A stretch of 64,000 bases of DNA from Stenotrophomonas sp. ATCM1_4. Its GTDB lineage: Bacteria > Pseudomonadota > Gammaproteobacteria > Xanthomonadales > Xanthomonadaceae. Positions 7,672 to 15,814 of the stretch are shown here, in pieces. The position numbers and the translations under genes are program-made. The stretch's first letter is position 1. Each line of letters begins with the position of its first letter. The stretch is from positions 1,372,109-1,436,108 of the forward strand of contig NZ_QPFB01000001.1 of NCBI RefSeq assembly GCF_004348115.1, written 5' to 3'. The notes beneath the pieces were generated by a model, which was not told where the DNA came from, did no database searches, and was given only the letters and a program-made list of their open reading frames with translations.

Positions 7672-8086
7672 CCAGCAGCGCGCCAGGGAGTTGCTGCCGT
7701 GCCCGTTCTGCGGCTACGCGATGGCCGAAGAAGATGGTGCCTACCAGAATGACGGGTTTGTCGCGCCGCAAACGCCAGTTTGGTTGGTGACGTGCCCCGA
7801 TAGCGATTGCAATGCCAGTGTGTCCGGGACCAGCAAGGAATCGGCAATGGCCGCTTGGAACCGTCGCGCCGCCCTGCGCGCCGCGCCGGAGGCAAGGCCG
7901 CTGGACGAGTGTCACGAGGATCACGGCCCGGGCGTGTGGTGGGCGTGGGATTCCGAGCGGAGCGCATGGATGGGTGAGCCGGCATGGATCGGCGCCCCCG
8001 GCGATAGCGACTGGCCCGGCTATCACACGCACTGGACGCCGCATCCGGCGATGCCAGCCGCCGCCCGCCCGCAGGGGGTGAAGTGA
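7664..8086 (+). CDS. Lar-like (restriction alleviation) zinc-ribbon protein
   Basis: A 140-residue protein whose first half has the Lar pattern: LLPCPFCGYAMA, then after about 30 residues CPDSDCNASVSGTSKE and AMAAWNRRA. The two CxxC-type pairs can hold zinc. Lar of the Rac prophage eases type I restriction of incoming DNA, and many short phage proteins share the motif without test. The C-terminal half is Trp-rich (GVWWAWDSE) and not part of the family. Assignment to the family is fair; anti-restriction activity is inference. Confidence 0.65.
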   Translation: MDDQQRARELLPCPFCGYAMAEEDGAYQNDGFVAPQTPVWLVTCPDSDCNASVSGTSKESAMAAWNRRAALRAAPEARPLDECHEDHGPGVWWAWDSERSAWMGEPAWIGAPGDSDWPGYHTHWTPHPAMPAAARPQGVK

Positions 8087-8274
8087 TGGCCGTCGTTGAT
8101 ATTGCCTTTGAGCAATGGAAGAAGGACTTCTGGGCAGTCAATCCAGACTTGGCTGCTCGCTTGCACCCAACCGTGAAGGACGCACTGATGCAGGCGTGCC
8201 GCTTCGCATATCAAGCCGGCAAGGAACACGAACGCAGGAAGGCGGACAGCGCGCAGGAGGCGAGCGATGCGTGA
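8086..8274 (+). CDS. Small prophage hypothetical protein (62 aa)
   Basis: A GTG at 8083 and an ATG at 8086 are both possible; I take the ATG, which follows GCAGGGGG. The product is a helical charged protein (FEQWKKDFWAVNPDLAARLH, then a helix with CRFAYQAGKEHERRK). It overlaps the next start by 8 bp. No function recognised. Confidence 0.6.
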   Translation: MAVVDIAFEQWKKDFWAVNPDLAARLHPTVKDALMQACRFAYQAGKEHERRKADSAQEASDA

Positions 8275-8527
8275 CGAACCAGGCCGGACCGACAGGTGCT
8301 TGGCTGTCCTGCTCGACGGTCCGGCAACCACGTCGGAGGTGTGCGTTGCAACCGGCATTGGCTCCAAGAGCGCCGGCTCTCTCCTCGCCTCCGCCCACAA
8401 GCAGGGGCGCGTGCTGAAGCGATGGTTCAAGAAGTTCCACTGCGACGACGGAGACGATTACTCCGATGTGGTGCTTTGGGTGCTTCCCGAGCACGCCGCG
8501 GCATGGCCCGAGCAGGAGCGCGCGTGA
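8267..8527 (+). CDS. Small winged-helix-like prophage protein
   Basis: An 86-residue protein with the order helix, helix-turn-helix, wing: CLAVLLDGPATTSEVCVATG, then SKSAGSLLASAHKQGRVLKR, then acidic strands. This resembles small phage HTH proteins that act as local regulators, like the gene at 5717. The ATG overlaps the upstream stop, and the stop overlaps the next start. Target unknown. Confidence 0.65.
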   Translation: MRDEPGRTDRCLAVLLDGPATTSEVCVATGIGSKSAGSLLASAHKQGRVLKRWFKKFHCDDGDDYSDVVLWVLPEHAAAWPEQERA

Positions 8528-8733
8528 TGGACGAGTTCCGCATCAGTAAGGCCCTCGTGAGGGCTCTGCGCCAGTTGGCTCACGGACAGAAGGGGCTGGA
8601 TGAAGAGGCCTACCGCGCGCACGTGCGAGCGGTTGGGTGCGAAAGCACGCTCGACCTCACCCGGTCTCAGCATCAAGCACTGCTGCAGCGCCTGTTCGCG
8701 CTTCCGGATAGACAGGCCAGCACGAGGCAATGA
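8527..8733 (+). CDS. Short gp16-like (DUF1018-type) prophage protein
   Basis: A 68-residue protein starting at the ATG at 8527. The core, from HGQKGLDEEAYRAHVRAVGC to LTRSQHQALLQRL, resembles the Mu gp16/DUF1018 pattern in which a helix ending GLDxxTYR is followed by a second helix after an LT turn. The Mu protein's function is unknown. The match is by eye over a short length, so it is tentative. Confidence 0.55.
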   Translation: MDEFRISKALVRALRQLAHGQKGLDEEAYRAHVRAVGCESTLDLTRSQHQALLQRLFALPDRQASTRQ

Positions 8734-8942
8734 ATGCCACGACCGACCAGGGGGACGCATTCGGGTTCAAAGCCCGCTGGATGGCAGAGAAAAACCGCGA
8801 GGCCGCCGATGCAGCGCGCGTCGCTTACAACTTCCCGCCCTCAGTACGAGAGGAACGGGTGAACTATTACCTGGCCGAGGCCGCCCGACTGGACGCCCTG
8901 GCAGATCAATGCGAGCAAGGAGACGCCCATGGGGGCCGCTGA
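8730..8942 (+). CDS. Small prophage hypothetical protein (70 aa)
   Basis: A 70-residue charged, helical protein, start overlapping the upstream stop by 4 bp and end overlapping the PrtN-like gene by 14 bp. The C-terminal half (VNYYLAEAARLDALADQCEQ) looks like an amphipathic helix. No family recognised. Confidence 0.55.
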   Translation: MNATTDQGDAFGFKARWMAEKNREAADAARVAYNFPPSVREERVNYYLAEAARLDALADQCEQGDAHGGR

Positions 8943-9147
8943 ACACTCAACCTTTTGGCTGCTCTACGGACAGTACGGAGCGACGATGACCGTGGAGAAA
9001 TTCCGCGATGAGTTCCTGCCAAAGATCACCATGAAGACCTTGCACAACTGGATCGCGCGAGGCGATGCACCGCGCCCCCTAAACGGAATTCTGGACACGC
9101 GCGACGTGGCGGACTGGTGGGATACATTGCGGCGCTCGAACGCCTAG
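8929..9147 (+). CDS. PrtN-family (pyocin activator-like) protein
   Basis: A 72-residue protein aligned by eye with the pyocin activator PrtN family: an N-terminal hydrophobic WLLYGQYGATMTVEKFRDEF, a LPKITMKTLHNWIARGDAP helix pair, and a C-terminal LDTRDVADWWDTLRR. PrtN of Pseudomonas activates pyocin genes. Short relatives at prophage ends can also act as excision or AlpA-like regulators. It is the last gene before the attachment site, where an excisionase or integrase normally sits, so a directionality role is equally possible. Confidence 0.7.
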   Translation: MGAAEHSTFWLLYGQYGATMTVEKFRDEFLPKITMKTLHNWIARGDAPRPLNGILDTRDVADWWDTLRRSNA

Positions 9148-9179
9148 CCGTACCACCACTGCACCAGCACCACCCTATG

Positions 9180-9311
9180 TTATTGATTATTCGAAGAATC
9201 AATCCCATCCATCATCGGCGCGACGGACAGGCGCAGCGAGGCGACATAGCGCTGCGTGTCACGGACGGACGGCGCGGGGGACGGGTTTTCGGCTTGCTCG
9301 GTTACGGCCAT
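9180..9311 (-). pseudogene. dusA': dusA 5' fragment cut off by prophage integration
   Basis: The minus strand from the ATG at 9309-9311 reads 32 codons typical of the tRNA-dihydrouridine synthase A N-terminus, ending RYVASLRLSVAPMMD. Normal DusA continues WTDRHC, but here it becomes GIDSSNNQ and stops at 9180. The fragment therefore keeps the start and probably the native promoter of dusA, and the enzyme body must be on the other side of the prophage with a phage-supplied start. The native gene would reduce U20/U20a in tRNA. This is the chromosomal edge of the element. Confidence 0.85.
9182..9203. repeat. 22-bp near-perfect AT-rich palindrome at the prophage edge
   Basis: ATTGATT and AATCAAT arms flank a TTCGAA centre; 20 of 22 positions are symmetric. 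It lies on the phage side of the junction, beside the dusA fragment. It has no T tract, so a terminator is unlikely; an integrase/excisionase site is possible. Confidence 0.5.
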
Positions 9312-9554
9312 CGGGGAATCACGTCGTGGTCTGGCGCGGCGGCGGTGCCGCCGGCGTGCGGGCTGGCCGGCTGGGAACGCGCACCGGCCGCCGTCGCAAA
9401 GAGGGGTGCATAGGTTACACGGCCCCCAGCCGGCGGCGGCGTGGGCACCGGCCGATCCGTTCAGGTGGCGGGACGGCCGGGGCCATCCGCTCTTACGTTG
9501 GCGGGGCACAGTGGCATGCGGACAACCTCCGCTGTCTGATCCCGCCCTTGTCGC
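9312..9554. other. Intergenic region between dusA' and patatin gene
   Basis: A GC-rich 243-bp gap between divergent dusA' and the patatin gene, expected to hold both promoters. I see no tRNA, no strong -35/-10 pair and no ribosome site before the patatin ATG. Confidence 0.4.
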
Positions 9555-11399
9555 ATGAGCCCCGCCGTGTCCGCCGATGCTTCCCCTGTTCCCCGCTCCG
9601 AGCTGCTGGCTGGCCTGTCCGAGGCCCAGCGCGACAGCATCCTGGCGCAGATGCGTCGGCTGGCGCTGCGCAAGGGCGACCACCTGGTGCGGCAGGGCGA
9701 TACGGCTGACCACGTGTACTACGTGGTGCGGGGCCGCTTCGAGGTGCTGCTGGACGGCCGCCACCTGGTGGCCGAGATCGGCGCGGGCGAACCGGTCGGC
9801 GAGATCGCCTTCTTCGGCGGGCTGACCCGCACCGCCGACGTGGTGGCCAGCCGCGACTCGGAGGTGCTGGAACTCAGCCGCGAGAGCTTCGACCGGCTGT
9901 CCGCGGCGCAGCCGGACTTCACCCAGTCCATCCTGCGCACGCTGGGACGGCGGCTGGCGGCGACCACCTCGGCCGCCGCAACCCTGGCCCCACGCACCGC
10001 CGATGCGATCGGCCTGTGCCCGGCCGGTGGCGCACCGGTACCCGAAGCCCTGGTCGCGCAGTTGCTGCAGGCGCTGCGCGACAACGTGCCACGGGTGACC
10101 GTGCTGCGCGCGCATGACGTGCCCGCCGGGCTGGAGACCGCCGACGAGCAGCAGCTGTCGCGCTGGCTGGGCCTGCAGGAGTCGGACGGCGGCAAGCTGC
10201 TGCTGGTCGCCGGTGACGGCCATGCCGGCTGGGACCGCGTGGCATTGCGCCACTGCGACCAGCTGCTGCTGTGCGGCCGGCTGGACGAGGCCCACCAGGG
10301 CATCGTGTCGTTGGGTACGCTGGAAGCCTATGCGTTGCCGCTATTCCGCCCGCGCCAGGTCGGCCTGCTGCTGTGGCGCGAACAGGCCAGCGAGCCCATC
10401 GCCGGCACCGCACATTGGCTGCAGCAGCGCCCGCTGCACCTGCACCACCATGTCGCCCTGGACAGCCCCGCGCACCTCGGCCGCGTCGCGCGCCTGCTCA
10501 GCGGCCATGCGCTGGGCGCGGTCCTTGGCGGTGGCGGCGCGCTGGGGGCCGGCCACATCGGTACGTTGCGGGCGCTGAGCGAAGCCGGCGTGGAACTGGA
10601 CATCATCGGCGGCACTTCGATCGGCTCGGTGGTCGCGCGCGCCTATGCCGCCGGTGACGATGCCGCGCGGATGATGGCCGACTACGACCAGTTCTTCCTG
10701 CAGCGCAAGGCGCTGGGCCGCTTCACCCTGCCCTGGTACAGCCTGCTCGACCACCGTCACCTGGATGCCTGCATGCACGACCAGCTGGGCGACTCACGGC
10801 TGGAAGACCTGCCGATCAACTGCTTCGCGGTGGGTGCCAACCTGTCCACCAACGAGTTGGAGGTGGTGCGCCACGGCCTGACCCGCGATGCACTGCGCAT
10901 CTCCACCGCCATCCCCGTCGCGCTGCCGCCGTGGATCAGCGCGCAGGGCCACGTCCTGGTCGACGGCGGGGTGATGAACAACGTGCCGGTGTCGGTGATG
11001 CGCGCGATCAAGAGCGGCCCCAACCTGATCTCGATGCTGTCCTCCGACGACGAGTGGCGCGTCAGCAGCGCCTACGCGCAGGTGCCCTCGCGGCTGTCGT
11101 TGGCCTGGCAGCTGCTGACCGGCCGACGCAAGGGCGATGACTTCCCGCGCATCGGCGTGGTGGCCGCGCGCTCGATGCAGATCACCTCCGGGCGCATGCT
11201 GCGCGGTGCCGGGCGTGGCAACGACCTGCTGCTCAAGCCGCCGACGGTGCCGGGCATGGGCCTGCTGAACTTCAAGCTGGGCCGTGCGCAGGAGCAGGCC
11301 GGCTACGAATACACGCGCCGATTGCTGGACCGCATCGATGGGCTGGCTGGCCTGCGCGCCTGGCAGCGCGGCGAAACGGTACCGGCGCTGGAGGAGTAA
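9555..11399 (+). CDS. Patatin-like phospholipase with N-terminal cyclic-nucleotide-binding domain
   Basis: A 614-residue protein of the NTE/RssA kind. Residues about 15-130 form a cNMP-binding fold (LRKGDHLVRQGDTADHVYYV, then GEPVGEIAFFGG). Residues about 315-480 form the patatin domain: glycine-rich oxyanion loop GGGGALGAGHIG, nucleophile elbow GGTSIGS with the catalytic Ser near residue 355, and catalytic Asp in LVDGG near 468. The oxyanion loop usually has Arg after GGGGA; here it is Leu. The family hydrolyses phospholipids or lysophospholipids. A nearby nucleotide cyclase (11792-14017) makes control by cAMP or cGMP a reasonable idea, though untested. Confidence 0.9.
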   Translation: MSPAVSADASPVPRSELLAGLSEAQRDSILAQMRRLALRKGDHLVRQGDTADHVYYVVRGRFEVLLDGRHLVAEIGAGEPVGEIAFFGGLTRTADVVASRDSEVLELSRESFDRLSAAQPDFTQSILRTLGRRLAATTSAAATLAPRTADAIGLCPAGGAPVPEALVAQLLQALRDNVPRVTVLRAHDVPAGLETADEQQLSRWLGLQESDGGKLLLVAGDGHAGWDRVALRHCDQLLLCGRLDEAHQGIVSLGTLEAYALPLFRPRQVGLLLWREQASEPIAGTAHWLQQRPLHLHHHVALDSPAHLGRVARLLSGHALGAVLGGGGALGAGHIGTLRALSEAGVELDIIGGTSIGSVVARAYAAGDDAARMMADYDQFFLQRKALGRFTLPWYSLLDHRHLDACMHDQLGDSRLEDLPINCFAVGANLSTNELEVVRHGLTRDALRISTAIPVALPPWISAQGHVLVDGGVMNNVPVSVMRAIKSGPNLISMLSSDDEWRVSSAYAQVPSRLSLAWQLLTGRRKGDDFPRIGVVAARSMQITSGRMLRGAGRGNDLLLKPPTVPGMGLLNFKLGRAQEQAGYEYTRRLLDRIDGLAGLRAWQRGETVPALEE

Positions 11400-11407
11400 G
11401 GGCGCGC

Positions 11408-11755
11408 TCAGGGCAGCGCGGGCCCCCAGGCCAGCAGCCCCAACCAGGCGAACTTGCACACCACGTGCAGCAACTGGTCGACGTTGTAGCTGATGCGATG
11501 GCCGCATTTCAGGTCATCGATCAGCATGTGGCTCAGCGCTTCCAGCACGCCCAGCACGATGCTGCCGGTGATCACGCCGACCGCGCCGCCGTGGATCACC
11601 GCATGCGCACCCAGTGCCTGGTACCACGGCACACCGGGGACCGGCGCGAAACGGTTCTTGGCCTTGGCCAGGAACTCGCCTTGCAGCGGGTAGTCGGCCA
11701 ATGCGTGGCCGACGATCAACAGGGTCAAGGTCTGCAGCAGTGCGTGGGAATCCAT
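11408..11755 (-). CDS. DUF3307 family membrane protein
   Basis: A 115-residue membrane protein of the DUF3307 type: an N-terminal segment LTLLIVGHALADYPLQGEF with the family's ALADYPLQ motif, a second segment with AHAVIHGGAVGVITGSIVL, a conserved polar HMLIDDLKC loop, and a third hydrophobic segment. The ATG at 11755 follows GAGGCAGG; a TTG two codons earlier is less likely. It is convergent with the patatin gene and downstream of the cyclase gene on the same strand. The role of the family is not known. Confidence 0.8.
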   Translation of the reverse strand: MDSHALLQTLTLLIVGHALADYPLQGEFLAKAKNRFAPVPGVPWYQALGAHAVIHGGAVGVITGSIVLGVLEALSHMLIDDLKCGHRISYNVDQLLHVVCKFAWLGLLAWGPALP

Positions 11756-11791
11756 TGGCAACCTGCCTCGGGCTGAAGGTGGAGTCTGGCA

Positions 11792-14017
11792 CTACTTGGA
11801 GGTGGCCGTGAAGATGCCATCCCACCCCTCGGGTGGTTGGTCCAGCAGGTGCTCGATGCGTTGCGCGTACAGCGCGTGCAGGGCCTGCAACGGCCGCGCC
11901 GCCGGCGTGTCGCCCAGGGCCTGCAGCAGCACCCGCGCCTGCTGGAAATCCCCCTGCCGGTAGCTGGCCAACATGGCCGCGTGGTGCCGGGCCAGCGCCA
12001 GGAAGGCAGCGTCGACCGCGTGGCGGGCATCGCCCAGCAGCGCATGCAGCACCACCGGCTCGCCGCGCCCCACCACGCGCACGCGGTCGACCTCGACGAA
12101 GGCCAGGTCCGCGGCCTGCGCGCGCACCGCCTCGGTCACCAGCACGGTGACGCCGTAGAACTTGGTCAGGCCTTCCACGCGCGAGGCCAGGTTGACCGTG
12201 TCGCCGATGGCCGAATACGAGAAGCGCTGCTGCGAGCCCAGGTTGCCGACGCAGGCATCGCCACAATGCAGGCCGACACCGATGCGGAGCGCGCTGGCGC
12301 GGGTCCGGTTGAGTGCGGCCACCGCATCGGCCATGCCCAGGGCGGCCAGACAGGCCTTGCGCGGATGGTCGGCGATATCCATCGGGGCGTTCCAGAACGC
12401 CATGATGGCGTCGCCGATGTACTTGTCGATGGTGGCCTCGTGCGCCAGCAGTACATCGGTCATCGGCGTGAGGTAGTGGTTGAGCAGCGCGGTGAGCGCG
12501 TCGGGGCTGAGCTGCTCCGACAACGTGGTGAAGCCGCGGATGTCGGAGAACAGCACCGTGATCTGCCGGGTCTGGCCGCCGAGCTGCAACGCCTGCGCAT
12601 CCTGTGACAGGCGCTCGACCAGGGCCGGCGACAGGTAGCGTGCGAACGCGGTGCGCACGAAGCGTTTCTCGCGGTTACCCAGGAACAACAACGCCGGCAT
12701 CATGGTCAGGAACACCACCAGCAGGCATAGCAGGCCAGGCAGCGGATCGAGCAGCATCGCGTGGCTGCGGTAGGCCCACCACGCGCAGCCGAACACGCCG
12801 CCCACCAGCACCAGCAGTGCCAGCGACGACAGCACCGGCCGTCCCAGGCGCAGCACCGCGAGCAACAGCAGCGTAGCGACCACCGCCGCCAGCACCTCGG
12901 CACCGCGTGCCCAGTCCGGGCGTTGCAGGAACTGCTGGTTCAACGCCTGGTCGATCAGCTCGGCATGCACGTTGACACCCGGTTCGGCCGCGACGCGCGG
13001 CGTGGCGACGATGTCGCGCAGGCCGATCGCCGAGGTGCCGATCAACACGATGCGGCCCTCGACCTTGTCGGCCAGTGCGGCGCCATCGTCCTGCAACAGC
13101 TGCCAGGCCGGGATCACGGTCATGTGCGGCATGCCGGAGAAATGCACGCGGAAGCGGCCATCGGCCATGACCGGAAGCTCCAGCACCCCGACCCGCACCG
13201 ACGTCATCGCCACCGGGCCAGCCCCCACCTCCCCGCTCGCGTCGCTGGAGCGCAGCGTCAGCCCCGATGCGCCCTGGGCGACGCGCAGGGCCTCCACGCC
13301 GAGGCCCGGGTACACCTGGCCGGCCGCGACCGCGGCCAGCGGCAAGGTGCGGATGATGTTGTCGCGCGCCGGCGGGAACGAGAAGCTGCCGATACCGCTG
13401 GCCGCGTCGGTCAGCGCCGGCAGGTTCGACAAGCCACCGCGTGTGGCGTCCAGGTAATCACGCGGGTCACTGCCGGCAAACGACAGGCCTGCCACCGGCG
13501 GCAGCAGCGTGCGCCCGCCTTCGTCGGACAGCGCCACGCCCATCACCACCGGATTGCGTGCGATGGACGCGGCGAACAACGCGTCGTTGTCCAGTACCGC
13601 ACCGACCGGAACCTGCACTTCGATGCCCTGCGCCCGCAGCCGTTGCAGCTGCGGGCCGAGCGAGGTGCGGTCCGGCTCGGTGAATACCATGTCGAAGGCG
13701 ATGGCGGCCGCGCCCATGCCACCGAGCACATCCACCGCCTGGCCGATGCGGTCACGCGGCCATGGCCATTGGCCGATGCGTTGCAGCGAGGCTTCGTCGA
13801 TGTCGACCACCACCACGCCCGGGTCGGCAGTGGCCGCCCGGGGAGCGGCGCGCTGGAACGCGTCGAAGACCAGGTCGGCCAGGCGCGAGAAGCCGTCGCG
13901 GAAGGTGATGTCCAGCGTCAACGCGAGCAGCAGCATGGCCACGCCGGCCAGCAGCAGCCGGAATCGGCGTGGGTGTTCACCAGAGTGCGGGCGCGTGGCC
14001 AGGACGGGCGACCTCAA
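11792..14017 (-). CDS. CHASE2-domain class III adenylate/guanylate cyclase
   Basis: A 741-residue inner-membrane sensor cyclase. Order: TM helix near residues 20-40; periplasmic CHASE2 domain about 45-345, with VVVDIDEASLQRIGQWPWPR; three TM helices about 355-440; cytosolic cyclase about 480-640. Catalytic residues are all visible: metal Asp in FSDIRGFT and IGDAIMAFW, substrate Lys in DKYIGD, and the transition-state Asn and Arg in DTVNLASR. It should be active. The TTG start overlaps the FecR-gene stop, making it the third gene of a coupled operon. The C-terminal about 110 residues are helical and possibly TPR-like. Confidence 0.92.
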   Translation of the reverse strand: MRSPVLATRPHSGEHPRRFRLLLAGVAMLLLALTLDITFRDGFSRLADLVFDAFQRAAPRAATADPGVVVVDIDEASLQRIGQWPWPRDRIGQAVDVLGGMGAAAIAFDMVFTEPDRTSLGPQLQRLRAQGIEVQVPVGAVLDNDALFAASIARNPVVMGVALSDEGGRTLLPPVAGLSFAGSDPRDYLDATRGGLSNLPALTDAASGIGSFSFPPARDNIIRTLPLAAVAAGQVYPGLGVEALRVAQGASGLTLRSSDASGEVGAGPVAMTSVRVGVLELPVMADGRFRVHFSGMPHMTVIPAWQLLQDDGAALADKVEGRIVLIGTSAIGLRDIVATPRVAAEPGVNVHAELIDQALNQQFLQRPDWARGAEVLAAVVATLLLLAVLRLGRPVLSSLALLVLVGGVFGCAWWAYRSHAMLLDPLPGLLCLLVVFLTMMPALLFLGNREKRFVRTAFARYLSPALVERLSQDAQALQLGGQTRQITVLFSDIRGFTTLSEQLSPDALTALLNHYLTPMTDVLLAHEATIDKYIGDAIMAFWNAPMDIADHPRKACLAALGMADAVAALNRTRASALRIGVGLHCGDACVGNLGSQQRFSYSAIGDTVNLASRVEGLTKFYGVTVLVTEAVRAQAADLAFVEVDRVRVVGRGEPVVLHALLGDARHAVDAAFLALARHHAAMLASYRQGDFQQARVLLQALGDTPAARPLQALHALYAQRIEHLLDQPPEGWDGIFTATSK

Positions 14018-15804
14018 AGGCCGTTGGGCGGCGCATCGCCGGTCTTGTCACCGGCGAAGACGCCGCTGGCCGACCAGCTGCCATCGCTGCCCCAGAACGT
14101 GCCCAGCATCGCCGCCGCCGGATCGGTGCCGTCACTGGCGAAACCGGCCGAATACTCGCCATAGAAGCCGCTGTTGGCATCCATGCCGAGCGAGCCGCTG
14201 AACGCCCCGTCCGGCATGCCGGACATGAGCTGGTCCAGGTTGAGTGCGTTGTCGCCGAAGCTGCGCCCATCGAAGTTGGCGATCTGCAGGCTGCCGGTGC
14301 CGCTGCCGAAATCCACCGTGGCGGTGAAGTCGCCTTTCACGCCGGTGGTGACGACGCCGTTGTCCGACACGCTGCCGATCGCGGTGCCCGCATAGCTGGC
14401 GATGACATCGGTCGGCAGTTCGGCCAGCGGCGTGAGCTGGCCGATGATCCAGTAGCCGTCCTGGGCCGAGTAGGTGGTGCCATTGGCCGCCACGTCCGCC
14501 GACCACTGCCCCCAGCTCAGGTAGTCGCAATCACACAGGGCGTTGCTGTCACCGACCACCTGCGCGTCACCCTCGCCGGTGGTCACCCCATAGCTCAGGT
14601 CGTGCAGGTAATCACCGCTGCCGGTGAACGCCGCCCCTTCCCAGGTCCGCGGGGCGATGCGCGCTGTCACCGTGCCGCCATCCGGGTCGAACTGGAATTC
14701 GGCGCTGCCCGGCTGCAACGGCGAGCCGCCACCGAGGCCGCCGGCAAAGCCCTGCAGGCTGCCGGAGAAGGTTCGGGTTGGGGCGGGATCTACCGGATCT
14801 ACCGGATCCACGGGATCTACGGGATCCACGGGATCCACGGGATCTACGGGATCTACGGGATCTACGGGATCCACGGGATCTACCGGATCTACCGGATCTA
14901 CTGGATCCACGGGATCCACAGGATCCACCGGATCTACAGGATCCACCGGATCTACGGGATCTACGGGATCCACCGGCGGCCGCTGTTCGATGCCTGTCTC
15001 GATCAGGGACTGGCCCACGCTGGTGGCCGGTGCAGCGGTGGGCAGTACAAGCAGTGCCAGCAGCGGATCGACCCCCGGCACACCCAGCTCCGGTGCCATC
15101 GGGCCGCCGCTGAAGCCGGCCATGTGATTGGGTTGTGCGTCCAGCCCGCCCGTGGGCTGGCTGCCCGCCGGTGCCGCCGGCAGCGCAGCCGCCGGGTCCA
15201 CAGGCACGCCCATCACCGGAAGCAGCGTGGCGCCCATGCCGTTGGATGCGAACGAGGCCCCCGGCTGGTGCAACGCGACCGGCGTGCCCTGGTTGGGTGC
15301 GAACGTGGCACCGATACCGAACTCGAAATCGCCGCGGGCGCTGCCGGCACAGCCGGCCGGCGCGTCATCCACGCACAGCCCGAGGATGCCGCCACGGATG
15401 CCCGCCACGCCAACCGGCGTCTTCACCGTCACGCCATCGGCGCTCTTGGAAGCGGCACCGCCGATGAAGCGCATGAGCCCGCGCGACATGCTGCCGGCCA
15501 GGCGGGCCGTGCCCTTGTCGGGGTCGTACACGAAGTGGTCGATCACCAGCGACGAGCGCGGCCCGATGGTGAAGCTGGAACCGTCCACCAGCAGCACCTG
15601 CACCACGCCCTTCGCATCGGTCTGGAAACGCTGGTCGCGCACCACGTTGTCCCCCAGCCGCACCACCTGCAGCGGCGCGTTGCCGGAGCGGCTGCGCGCA
15701 TCGGGCGCGACTGCCGCGGCCACGCCCACTTTCTCGGCCTGCGCCACCGCCGACGCACCAAGCGCCAGGCCAATCGCCACTACCAGGGGAAAGGAAGTAC
15801 GCAT
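14014..15804 (-). CDS. FecR-domain protein with (Pro-Val-Asp)21 linker and TbpB-like C-terminal barrel
   Basis: A 596-residue exported protein. Residues 1-23 are a signal peptide (ending SAVAQA). About 40-140 is a FecR domain ([41 protein letters not shown]). A Gly/Pro-rich region follows, then 21 Pro-Val-Asp repeats at about 277-340. The last 250 residues are beta-rich; [11 protein letters not shown] and GVFAGDK resemble the GxFYGxxA...GVF signature of TbpB-like barrels. The start at 15804 is chosen because GAGG lies 8 bases upstream. It is the middle gene of the operon. The TbpB match is by eye and needs testing. Confidence 0.75.
   Translation of the reverse strand: MRTSFPLVVAIGLALGASAVAQAEKVGVAAAVAPDARSRSGNAPLQVVRLGDNVVRDQRFQTDAKGVVQVLLVDGSSFTIGPRSSLVIDHFVYDPDKGTARLAGSMSRGLMRFIGGAASKSADGVTVKTPVGVAGIRGGILGLCVDDAPAGCAGSARGDFEFGIGATFAPNQGTPVALHQPGASFASNGMGATLLPVMGVPVDPAAALPAAPAGSQPTGGLDAQPNHMAGFSGGPMAPELGVPGVDPLLALLVLPTAAPATSVGQSLIETGIEQRPPVDPVDPVDPVDPVDPVDPVDPVDPVDPVDPVDPVDPVDPVDPVDPVDPVDPVDPVDPVDPVDPAPTRTFSGSLQGFAGGLGGGSPLQPGSAEFQFDPDGGTVTARIAPRTWEGAAFTGSGDYLHDLSYGVTTGEGDAQVVGDSNALCDCDYLSWGQWSADVAANGTTYSAQDGYWIIGQLTPLAELPTDVIASYAGTAIGSVSDNGVVTTGVKGDFTATVDFGSGTGSLQIANFDGRSFGDNALNLDQLMSGMPDGAFSGSLGMDANSGFYGEYSAGFASDGTDPAAAMLGTFWGSDGSWSASGVFAGDKTGDAPPNGL
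14786..14974 (-). repeat. 21-copy 9-bp tandem repeat coding for Pro-Val-Asp
   Basis: The plus strand reads 21 units of GGATC(T/C)AC(N) without interruption, 189 bp. Variation falls only at the two wobble positions. Because the unit is 9 bp, gain or loss of units keeps the frame and changes linker length. Confidence 0.95.
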
Positions 15805-15814
15805 GCCCATGTCC

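Larger units (their letters stand above)
1..9210. mobile_element. Right end of a lambdoid-type prophage integrated in dusA (left end outside window)
   Basis: The stretch holds a divergent repressor/Cro switch, a CII-family gene, a tightly overlapping operon of small genes and a PrtN-like gene, with no host genes. It stops against a displaced 5' fragment of dusA (9180-9311). Use of the dusA 5' end as an attachment site by prophages and islands is established. The exact junction is probably within 9200-9233, where the reading frame stops resembling DusA. No integrase, structural or lysis gene is in the window, so the rest of the element lies to the left. Confidence 0.85.

Noticed and set aside
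9148..9554. tRNA gene as the prophage attachment site
   Set aside because: No cloverleaf or CCA-type 3' end is visible; the dusA N-terminus explains the junction.
14786..14974. CRISPR-like array
   Set aside because: Repeats are 9 bp with no spacers and code for Pro-Val-Asp in a confirmed reading frame.
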